Origin: Stenotrophomonas sp. 278
GTDB lineage: Bacteria; Pseudomonadota; Gammaproteobacteria; Xanthomonadales; Xanthomonadaceae
DNA length: 47,225 nucleotides
Reading direction: 5' to 3'
NCBI RefSeq assembly: GCF_003935715.1
Contig: NZ_RHPP01000016.1
Coordinates: 1-47,225 of the forward strand
Shown here: positions 35,162-41,795 of the stretch, piece by piece
Layout of the letters: every line of letters starts with the position of its first letter
How positions within the stretch are numbered: position 1 is the stretch's first letter
Position numbers and translations under genes: made by a program
Notes under the pieces: model-generated
What the model saw: the letters and a program-made list of their open reading frames with translations, nothing else
Told to the model about the DNA's origin: nothing
Database searches by the model: none

Positions 35162-35188
35162 GACGGCCCAGCATCCGGCCCTGTGACA
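35162..35188 (-). promoter_or_regulatory. Predicted ECF41-type promoter (TGTCACA-N16-CGTC)
   Basis: Read on the minus strand, TGTCACA is at 35188-35182 and CGTC at 35165-35162, separated by exactly 16 bases. This is the promoter pattern I know for ECF41 sigma factors, and an ECF41-type gene lies 1.1 kb away. It points toward the mini-protein and LysR genes. The only other TGTCACA I noticed (40675-40669, minus strand) has no CGTC at the right distance. Confidence 0.7.
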
Positions 35189-35328
35189 CCCCGGGAGAAA
35201 AAGATTGGTGCCGGGTGATCAACACGGTGTGGACGCGCGACGGGCTACTGCGCCGGCCTGTGCCCACCTAGCCTGCAGGCTCGGGCAATCGCCCGAATCC
35301 TTTCCCCTTTTCTGACAGGACTCCCGCC

Positions 35329-35808
35329 ATGACCGAACGTCTCGACTACCAGAAACAGGCACCCGCGCTGTTCAAGAAGCTGCTCGACTACAGCATGGCC
35401 GCGCACGCGACCACCATCGATGAGAGCATCCAGGACCTGGTGTCCATCCGCGCCTCGCAGATCAACGGCTGCGGCTTCTGCGTGGACATGCATGTGAAGC
35501 AGGCCACGATCCACGGCGAACGCCCGCTGCGCCTGCACCACCTGGCGGTCTGGCGTGAGTCGACGCTGTTCAGCCCGCGCGAACGCGCCAGCCTGGCGTG
35601 GACCGAAGTGCTGACCCAGCTTCCGCCGCAGGGCGTCCCGGACGACCTGTATGAGCGCGTGCGTGGCCAGCTGTCCGAGCAGGAACTCGTGGACCTCACC
35701 CACGCGGTAATGGCCATCAATGCGTGGAACCGCATCAATATCGCCTTCCGCAGCGAGCCGGGCTCGCGCGACAAGGCATTCGGCATCGACAAGTCCAATC
35801 TGTCCTGA
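35329..35808 (+). CDS. AhpD-like carboxymuconolactone decarboxylase-family protein
   Basis: A 159-residue all-helical protein of the AhpD/CMD family. The active-site motif is INGCGFCVDMH (C48, C51, H55), the CxxC-xxx-H pattern of alkylhydroperoxidases, with an upstream Glu in the DLVSIRAS helix region. Such proteins usually reduce peroxides or disulfides. Carboxymuconolactone decarboxylase-like genes are one of the three gene types commonly linked to ECF41 sigma factors, and here the sigma gene lies two genes downstream. AGGA lies 10 bases before ATG 35329. The 175-bp gap before it (35154-35328) is shared with the divergent mini-protein operon. Confidence 0.92.
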   Translation: MTERLDYQKQAPALFKKLLDYSMAAHATTIDESIQDLVSIRASQINGCGFCVDMHVKQATIHGERPLRLHHLAVWRESTLFSPRERASLAWTEVLTQLPPQGVPDDLYERVRGQLSEQELVDLTHAVMAINAWNRINIAFRSEPGSRDKAFGIDKSNLS

Positions 35809-35814
35809 GTAACC

Positions 35815-35835
35815 GGGTGCCGGCACACGGCACCC
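35815..35835 (+). promoter_or_regulatory. Hairpin between the AhpD-like gene and the cupin gene
   Basis: GGGTGCCG-GCACA-CGGCACCC is a perfect 8-bp stem with a 5-base loop, 6 bp after one stop codon and 9 bp before the GGAGGA of the next gene. No T run follows, so it is more likely an RNA stability or processing element than a terminator. Confidence 0.5.
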
Positions 35836-35855
35836 CACCCACTGGAGGAATTGCC

Positions 35856-36260
35856 ATGCGCGTCATGTTGTCATCCCTGATGCTGCTGCTTGGCGGTGCG
35901 GCGAGCGCCGCCCCTGCCCCCAGCTCGCCACCTGAACCGGTCGTCACCTCTGTGATGACCCAGCCCCTGCCTGAATACCCCGGCAAGGAAGCGTTGATCC
36001 TGACCGTGGAGTACCCACCCGGCGGAGCCGACCCGGTGCACCGGCACGACGCGCACGGCTTTGTGTATGTGCTGGAAGGCAGGATCGTGATGGGTGTCGC
36101 GGGGGGGCGGGAGGTGACGCTCGGGCCGGGCGAAGCCTTCCACGAAGGTCCCGCTGACCTGCACACGGTGGGGCGAAATGCCAGCCAGACCGAACCGGCG
36201 CGGTTCGTGGTGTTCCTGCTCAAGGACGCCGGCAAGCCCGCCGTGCTGCCGCCGCATTGA
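35856..36260 (+). CDS. Exported cupin-domain protein
   Basis: A 134-residue protein with a signal peptide (MRVMLSSLMLLLGGAASAAP, cleavage near residue 19). One cupin barrel is visible: ADPVHRHDAHGFVYVLEGRIVMG (motif 1 with H, H and E) and GEAFHEGPADLHTVGRN (motif 2 with H). The His and Glu residues are those that bind a metal in the family. The catalytic role is unknown. ATG 35856 has GGAGGA 6 bases ahead. It lies between the AhpD-like gene and the ECF41 sigma gene in one apparent operon. Confidence 0.9.
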   Translation: MRVMLSSLMLLLGGAASAAPAPSSPPEPVVTSVMTQPLPEYPGKEALILTVEYPPGGADPVHRHDAHGFVYVLEGRIVMGVAGGREVTLGPGEAFHEGPADLHTVGRNASQTEPARFVVFLLKDAGKPAVLPPH

Positions 36261-36323
36261 ATCTTCTTGCGGTAATCGCGGCTGGCACTTCCCGCGCCGG
36301 CCGCTGTCGTGTTGAATGCCGCG

Positions 36324-37211
36324 ATGGATGACGCCACCGCCCGCTTTCAACAGTGCCGCCCGCGCGTGATCGGAGTGGCCTATCGCATGCTCGGCTCACT
36401 GGCCGAGGCCGAGGACATCGCCCAGGAAACGTGGCTGCGCTGGAACGGCACTGATCGTGACGTCATCGAGAACGACGAGGCGTGGCTGGTCGCCACCGCG
36501 ACCCGCCTGGCCATCGACGAACTGCGCCTGGCGCGGCGTACGCGCGAACAGTACGTCGGCATCTGGTTGCCCGAGCCGGTGCTCACCGAGGAAGCGGGCA
36601 CTCCGGAACAGCTGCACGAAATGGCCAGCGATCTTTCGGTGGCGTTTCTGGCGGTGCTGGAGCGGCTCGCGCCCGAGGCGCGTGCCGCCTTCCTTCTGCA
36701 CGACGTGTTCGACCGCGAGTATCCGGAGATCGCCCGCATCCTGGAAAAGAGCGAGGCCAGCTGCCGGCAGATCGTGCACCGCGCGCGGCAGCGCCTGCGC
36801 GAAGAGCGAACGCTGCACGAGGTGCCGCATGAGACCCATCGCCGCCTGCTGGCGTCCTTTACTTTGGCCCTGGAGCGTGGCGACCTGAAGGCGATGATGG
36901 CGCTGATGGACAGCGACGCGCAGCTGATGGGCGATGGCGGTGGCATCGTCTCCAGCTTCCCGAAACCGATGCTGGGTGGCGCACGTATCGCCCAGCTGCT
37001 GTTCGCGCCGACGCTGCGCCGACGCGCGGAGCTGCGCATGGTGCCGGCCGTGTTCAATGGTCGCATCGGATTGCTGCGGTACTTTGGCACGCAGCTGGAA
37101 TCGGCGATGGCGTTCGACACCGACGGCGAACGCATCGTGCAGATTCTGGTGCAGCGCAATCCGCACAAGCTGGCACAGATCGAGGCGCGGCAGGCGTTAC
37201 CGCTGCGCTGA
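36324..37211 (+). CDS. ECF41-type RNA polymerase sigma factor with fused C-terminal NTF2-like domain
   Basis: A 295-residue sigma factor. Region 2 (about 7-75) includes AYRMLGSLAEAEDIAQETWLRW and region 4 (about 107-160) LERLAPEARAAFLLHDVFDR. The remaining ~120 residues are a SnoaL/NTF2-like domain with DGGG (204-207) and NGRIG (245-249), the hallmarks of ECF41, whose C-terminal domain replaces an anti-sigma factor. ECF41 genes typically sit beside carboxymuconolactone decarboxylase, oxidoreductase or epimerase genes, as here. GTG 36309 is an alternative start. Its tail overlaps the convergent M23 gene by 15 bp. Confidence 0.92.
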   Translation: MDDATARFQQCRPRVIGVAYRMLGSLAEAEDIAQETWLRWNGTDRDVIENDEAWLVATATRLAIDELRLARRTREQYVGIWLPEPVLTEEAGTPEQLHEMASDLSVAFLAVLERLAPEARAAFLLHDVFDREYPEIARILEKSEASCRQIVHRARQRLREERTLHEVPHETHRRLLASFTLALERGDLKAMMALMDSDAQLMGDGGGIVSSFPKPMLGGARIAQLLFAPTLRRRAELRMVPAVFNGRIGLLRYFGTQLESAMAFDTDGERIVQILVQRNPHKLAQIEARQALPLR

Positions 37212-37814
37212 GTCAGCTGGCGGCTTCCAGGCCCTGAGCAGTGGAAGCGGATCATACGCGCCGTCTGCCCCATAGATTCCCCAGTGCAGATGCGGCGGGG
37301 TACCGGCGGCGTTGCCGGTCGTACCTACATATCCCAGCACGTCGCCCTCGGCGACCACCTCGCCCTCGCGCAGACCGGCGCGCCAGTCTTCCAGGTGCGC
37401 GTAGTAGTAGCGTTCGCGCGCCGGTCCAGCCACCCACACCTGGCGTCCGCCGAGGCCGGTATCGCGTACTGCCACGATCACCCCGGCGGTGGCGCTGCGC
37501 ACCGGTGTCCCGCGCTTGGCGAAGATGTCCACACCCGCATGGGTACGGTCGCGACCGCGTGGCGCACCAAAGGTATCGGCGATGCGCCGCGCCGCCACCC
37601 CTTCCACCGGTACCGGCAAAGCAACCGGCGGCGGCATGCGTGACAGCTCCCACAGCGCACGCGGTGCCTTGAGCCATTCGCTGTTCCACACGCTCATGGC
37701 CGTCACGGCAAGCATCGCCAGCAGGAGCAGCCCCACCAGCCAACCGCGCAGCCGCCAGGCCACTGATCGTTTCGGTATCGCATGCTGGATGCCAGTGGGT
37801 CGTGGATCATTCAT
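37197..37814 (-). CDS. M23-family (LytM-type) peptidase, membrane-anchored
   Basis: A 205-residue protein with one membrane anchor (about 23-43) and a LytM domain outside the inner membrane. Zinc ligands are visible: H92 and D96 in THAGVDIF, and H175 and H177 in PPHLHWG. It should cleave peptidoglycan cross-bridges or control such cleavage. The start is uncertain: ATG 37814 is chosen because the basic cytoplasmic tail and anchor follow; ATG 37856 is in frame too. It is divergent from the decayed mipA gene. Confidence 0.9.
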   Translation of the reverse strand: MNDPRPTGIQHAIPKRSVAWRLRGWLVGLLLLAMLAVTAMSVWNSEWLKAPRALWELSRMPPPVALPVPVEGVAARRIADTFGAPRGRDRTHAGVDIFAKRGTPVRSATAGVIVAVRDTGLGGRQVWVAGPARERYYYAHLEDWRAGLREGEVVAEGDVLGYVGTTGNAAGTPPHLHWGIYGADGAYDPLPLLRAWKPPADSAQR

Positions 37815-37909
37815 ATCTGCAGCTTCGCAGATGAGGTGTCCACGAGGCGTGCCCATTTACGGTTCAACCACGGGACCTGGCTGAATCAACGCACACAGGC
37901 CAGGCGGCC

Positions 37910-37927
37910 GTAAGTCGCGTGTAAGTC
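37910..37927 (+). promoter_or_regulatory. Direct repeat GTAAGTC x2, 11-bp period, upstream of the mipA remnant
   Basis: GTAAGTC occurs at 37910-37916 and 37921-37927, one helical turn apart, 43 bp before the mipA start. This is the usual form of a binding site for an OmpR-type response regulator. The neighbouring regulator gene has lost its DNA-binding domain. Confidence 0.5.
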
Positions 37928-37969
37928 CGCCGCCGCAAGACTTGCCCGGTCCTCCCCCGGAAGTCCTGC

Positions 37970-38496
37970 ATGTTCAAGTACCTCGCTTCCCTCTCCTTCC
38001 TGATGCCCTGCCTTGCCCTGGCGCAGACCAGCAGCACCGGTGATCTGCTTGCCAAGGCAGACGACGACCGCTGGTCGGTAGGTGTGGCGGCATCGGCGCG
38101 CCAGAGCCCCTATGCCGGCGAAGGCGCCCGGATACGCCCGGTGCCGTTGGTCACTTACGAAGGCGAGCGCGTGTTCTGGCGCGGACTGGGCGGTGGCGTG
38201 CATCTGGTCGACGGCGAACGCTTCCGGCTCGACGCGGTATTGTCCGGGCGTTTCGATGGCTTCGACATCAAGGACCTGGGGCGGCGCGAACTTCGCGCCA
38301 ATGGCGTCGATCCCAGCCTGCTGGAGGACCGCGATGATGCGCTGGACGCGGGTCTGACCGCCAGCTGGAGTGGCCGCGACTGCTGGGTGCGGTGGATTAC
38401 CGGTTCCTGCCCAGCGAGATCACCGACAGTCCGCTGAGTGAACCCGATACCGACGGCTCCGCTGGACTGCGCGTCGGCATCACTCGCAGCTTCTAA
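37970..38496 (+). pseudogene. MipA/OmpV-family outer-membrane protein gene with internal deletion and frameshift
   Basis: The first frame gives a signal peptide (MFKYLASLSFLMPCLALA) and a MipA/OmpV start (WSVGVAASARQSPYAGEGAR, VPLVTYEGERVFWRGLGGG). After about residue 136, near base 38378, similarity stops and the frame ends at 38437. A second frame then gives the family's C-terminal end (AVDYRFLPSEITDSPLSE ... GLRVGITRSF, stop 38494-38496) with the terminal Phe needed for insertion in the outer membrane. About 80-100 residues of a ~260-residue barrel are missing. MipA-type genes often sit next to a two-component system; here the adjacent one is broken too. Confidence 0.75.
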
Positions 38497-38521
38497 ACCT
38501 CCCTTCTGCCTCGGGTTTCGC

Positions 38522-39608
38522 ATGTTTCCACCGACTTCATCCCCGCTGAGCAATCGCATCGCCCTGGTCGAAGACCATGCGCGCCTGGCCAGCCTGGTGG
38601 AGCGTGGCTTGTCAGCCGCTGGTATCGCCGTGGATACATTCACCACTCTGGAGTCCGCCTGGCATGGCATTGCCAGACAGAGCCATGCACTGGTGGTCAT
38701 TGACCGTGGTCTGCCGGACGACGACGGGCTTGAGCTGGTGCGGCGCATGCGTGCGGCCGGCAACCAGGTGCCATGTCTGATGCTGACCGCGCGTGACGCG
38801 CTGCATGATCGGGTGGACGGTGGTCCGCCCGCTGCGCCAGGTCTCCCAGGCGGCCGCCCAGGTGGGACCACGCCGCCTCGGAACCCGTCTGCGCAGCGAT
38901 CAGCTGCCGTCGGAGGTGGAGCCTCTGATCAATGCCTTCAATGCGGCACTGGAACGGCCGGAGCAGGGCTATCGTGTGCAGCAGGAATTCCTGGCCGCGG
39001 CCGCGCATGAGCTGAAGACCCCGCTGGCATTGCTGCAGGCAGAGATCGAACTCAGTGGTGCACCCAACACGCAGGTACTGCTGCGCGATACGGCGCAGAT
39101 GGCGCGCCAGGTGCATCAGCTGCTGCACCTGGCCGAAGTCAGCGAAGGCCACAACTACGCGTTTGCGCCGGTCCAGCTGGTGACCGTCGTCGATGACGCG
39201 ACGGACTATCTTCGGCGCCTGGCGGACCAGCGCGCCGTTCATCTCGTCGTGGAGGATACCGACGCCGCTTCGTCGCGGGTCGACGCGGATGCCTCAGCTG
39301 TGTTCGTGCTGGTGAAGAACCTGCTGGAGAACGCCATCCATCATGCACCACCGGGCAGCAGCGTACGGGTGAGAGTAAGGGGCGACGGTTTCAGCGTTTG
39401 CGATGCGGGGCCCGGCGTACCACCGGCCCAGCGTCCGATGTTGTTCAAACGCTTCTGGCGTGGCACGAAGGAAGGTGAGGGGGCCGGCCTGGGCCTGGCG
39501 ATCTGCCTGGAGATCTGCCACTCGCACGGCTGGACCATCGGGCTGGATGGGGAGGCGGCGGGCGCGGGCGCGCGTTTCGTGGTGTGCACCACGCCCGCGC
39601 TCAACTGA
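38522..39608 (+). pseudogene. Two-component system remnant: response regulator receiver joined out of frame to a histidine kinase core
   Basis: ATG 38522 starts an OmpR-type receiver domain (IALVEDHARLASLVERGL; phosphate acceptor D61 in VVIDRGLPDDD; LTARDALHDRVDG to residue 100). At about 38820 the receiver ends and, in another frame, a kinase continues with VVRPLRQVSQAAAQ (HAMP end). It then has AHELKTPLAL (phospho-acceptor His), NLLENAIHHAPPG, DAGPGVPP and GAGLGLAI ATP-binding boxes, ending at 39608. The regulator's DNA-binding domain and the kinase's sensor and membrane helices are gone. One internal deletion across two adjacent genes explains this. The kinase part could still be translated from 38793 as a soluble fragment. 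Confidence 0.8.
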
Positions 39609-40503
39609 GCCGGGCCGTGAACGCTCCCACAACCCATTCCACGAACACCCGCAGCCGGTGCGTCATCTGCCGCGTCTGCGGGTAAACCAGCAGCAGCGGC
39701 AGTGCAGCGGGCCGCCATTCGGGCAGCACTTCCACCAGCTCACCCGACTGCAGCGCCGGACGGGCGGTGTGCAGGAACGTCTGGATCACGCCCAGACCGG
39801 CGACAGCAGCGGCCAGATGCGCGTTGCTCTCGTTGATGCCCAGCTGGTTCTCCGAAATGATCTCCTCGCGGTCTTCGCCCTGTTCAAAGCGGAACGGGAA
39901 CGGCCGCCCGCTCATCGGCGAGAGAAAGTTCAGCAGACGGTGTCCTTGACGCAGGGCATCCGGGTGCTCCGGCGTGCCGTGCCACTGCAGGTAGGTCGGA
40001 CTTGCGCAGGTCACTGCGGTCGCATAACCCAGCAGGTGGGTGACCATGGAGGCGTCCGCCAGCGCGCCGATGCGGATCACACAGTCCACGTGCTCGCTGA
40101 TCTGGCTGAGTGGGCGATCGGATACGCCCAGTTCCAGGCGGATGTCGGGGAAGCGGTCGAGGAAGTCCGGCAATGCAGGCACCAGCACGTCGCGCGCGGT
40201 TGCGCCGCCTACGTCCACACGCAGCAGGCCGCGGGGCGCGTCACTTACCGCACCGAAGGAGGCATCGATGTCCTCCAGGTCATGCAGGATGCGCCCGGCT
40301 TTCTCGTAGTACAGCACCCCCTCGGCGGTGACCGATACGCGCCGGGTGGTGCGTTCAAGCAGCCTTACCCCCAGGTGCGCCTCCAGTTCGCGCACCGTCT
40401 TGCTGAGCGTGGCGGCCGGCATGTCCAGCGCCTCGGCGGCGCGCGTGAAACTGCCCGTCTCCACAACGCGGGTGAACGCCCGGATGGCGATCAACTGATT
40501 CAC
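39601..40503 (-). CDS. LysR-family transcriptional regulator
   Basis: A 300-residue regulator with the standard winged HTH at residues 1-60 (IRAFTRVVETGSFTRAAEAL, then DMPAATLSKTVRELEAHLGVRLLERTTR) and a type 2 periplasmic-binding effector domain (RGLLRVDVGGATARDVLVPALPDFL). It starts with GTG (40503), with AAGGAAGAG upstream at good distance. The end overlaps the kinase remnant by 8 bp. It belongs to the CrgA-like subgroup often found next to oxidoreductase genes, but no such target is adjacent. Confidence 0.93.
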   Translation of the reverse strand: MNQLIAIRAFTRVVETGSFTRAAEALDMPAATLSKTVRELEAHLGVRLLERTTRRVSVTAEGVLYYEKAGRILHDLEDIDASFGAVSDAPRGLLRVDVGGATARDVLVPALPDFLDRFPDIRLELGVSDRPLSQISEHVDCVIRIGALADASMVTHLLGYATAVTCASPTYLQWHGTPEHPDALRQGHRLLNFLSPMSGRPFPFRFEQGEDREEIISENQLGINESNAHLAAAVAGLGVIQTFLHTARPALQSGELVEVLPEWRPAALPLLLVYPQTRQMTHRLRVFVEWVVGAFTARLS

Positions 40504-40647
40504 GTGGTCTCTTCCTTACCGGCGAGTCCGCCAGACGGTCGGGGGAGTGGACCTTCGTCCACGGCGTCCTGCGCGATACCGACGCACAGGAGCGTAGCAA
40601 GCTGACTTGTTCAGCAATACCGTATTTCTACTGCAGAAGGCATGCGG

Positions 40648-41565
40648 TTACAGTGCGCGCGCCCACAGTTGTGACACCTGGGGCATGCCAAACAGTTGTT
40701 CATGCTGCTCGGTCAGCAACTCAAAGCCGGCGCGTTCGTATAGTCGTCGCGCGTCAATGAGCGCTGCATTGGTCCACAGCACCATGCGCTTGTAGCCCAC
40801 GGCACGCGCGAACGCCATTGCTTCTTCAACCAGCCGCTGGCCTATGCCCAGCCCACGTGCGCTGGCATCGACGTGCAACAAACGCAGCTTGGCGTTCTGC
40901 GCGTCGTGGCGGACCACGAACACCGATCCCACCGGGGTGCCGTCGAGTTCGGCAATCCAGCAGCGCTCGGTCTGTGGATCATGCTCGCGCAGGTAGCGCG
41001 TGACGATGTCGGCCACCAGCGCCTCGAACTCGGCGTTCCAACCGAACTCGCGTGCATACAGCGCGCCGTGTTTGTGAATCACCCAGCCCATGTCGCCGGG
41101 ACGAGGGTCGCGCAGCAGGTAGTTGGCCGGAGCGCCGCCCAGCAGGGTCTGGATCTGTGTCATGGCCTCGACCAGCCGCTGCTGCCCCGGTTCACTCAGG
41201 GCACGCACCATCATCCCGATGCTGTCATTGGACGCGGCATCGAGCTGCGCGAATGCCACGCGCCCGGCGTCGGTCAGCATCAGCCGGTTGGCGCGCCCGT
41301 CCATCGCCGAGGGCTCCCGGCGCAGCAGTCCGCGGGCCTGCAGGCTGCTCAGCAGCCGGCTCAGATAGCCGGCGTCGAGACCCAGTCGCTGTCCCAGCTG
41401 CGCGGCGCTCACGCCCTGCCCTTCGGCGAGTTCGAACAAGACACGTACTTCGGTGAGCGTGAAGTCGCTGCGCAGCAGGTGCTCTTCCAGCACGCCGATC
41501 TGCCGGGTGTAGAAGCGGTTGAAGGCCCGGACCTGCGCGATTGGCGCACTATGCAGCTCGGACAT
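40648..41565 (-). CDS. MarR-family regulator fused to a GNAT acetyltransferase
   Basis: A 305-residue two-domain protein. Residues 1-145 are a MarR winged helix (LTEVRVLFELAEGQGVSAAQ, LGLDAGYLSRLLSSLQARGLLRRE, DGRANRLMLTDAGR). Residues 150-305 are a GNAT N-acetyltransferase with the acetyl-CoA loop ASARGLGIGQRLVEEAMAFAR and LYERAGFELLTE. Proteins of this build are known; the target metabolite is unclear. ATG 41565 is chosen; GGAA lies upstream. Two operator-like repeats overlap the region just before it (41580-41612), suggesting autoregulation and perhaps control of the divergent TonB receptor. Confidence 0.9.
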   Translation of the reverse strand: MSELHSAPIAQVRAFNRFYTRQIGVLEEHLLRSDFTLTEVRVLFELAEGQGVSAAQLGQRLGLDAGYLSRLLSSLQARGLLRREPSAMDGRANRLMLTDAGRVAFAQLDAASNDSIGMMVRALSEPGQQRLVEAMTQIQTLLGGAPANYLLRDPRPGDMGWVIHKHGALYAREFGWNAEFEALVADIVTRYLREHDPQTERCWIAELDGTPVGSVFVVRHDAQNAKLRLLHVDASARGLGIGQRLVEEAMAFARAVGYKRMVLWTNAALIDARRLYERAGFELLTEQHEQLFGMPQVSQLWARAL

Positions 41566-41579
41566 GCCCTGTTCCAAAG

Positions 41580-41612
41580 TTGCCTGAAGCAAGTATTACA
41601 TGCCTGAAGCAC
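41580..41612. promoter_or_regulatory. Two operator-like repeats (TGCCTGAAGCA) between the MarR-GNAT and TonB receptor genes
   Basis: TGCCTGAAGCA occurs exactly at 41581-41591 and 41601-41611, a 20-bp period (two helical turns). Each copy is itself an inverted repeat (TTGC-CTGAA-GCAA for the first), the shape of MarR-type sites. They lie 16-46 bp before the MarR-GNAT start. Confidence 0.65.
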
Positions 41613-41795
41613 ATATATCGCGGGGTTATGTGATCCATTTCTCGACTTATATGGCTTAAACGAAAGATTCGTTGCAGTACGGTTTACGTTCTGTTAATTC
41701 TGCGTTTAGCGACCAGGGCCCTGGCCGCAAGGAGAACCAATTAGATGAAGCACTGACATAACGACCACCCAAAAAACTGACTGCAAGGTGCATGC

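Noticed and set aside
34890-35267. Full 125-codon frame for the sigma region 4-like protein
   Set aside because: The first 38 codons lie over the predicted promoter and have no protein-like features; region 4 similarity starts after the ATG at 35153.
40669-40675. Second TGTCACA (minus strand), possible ECF41 promoter
   Set aside because: At 16 bases downstream the sequence is CTGT, not CGTC, and the site lies inside the C-terminal codons of the MarR-GNAT gene.
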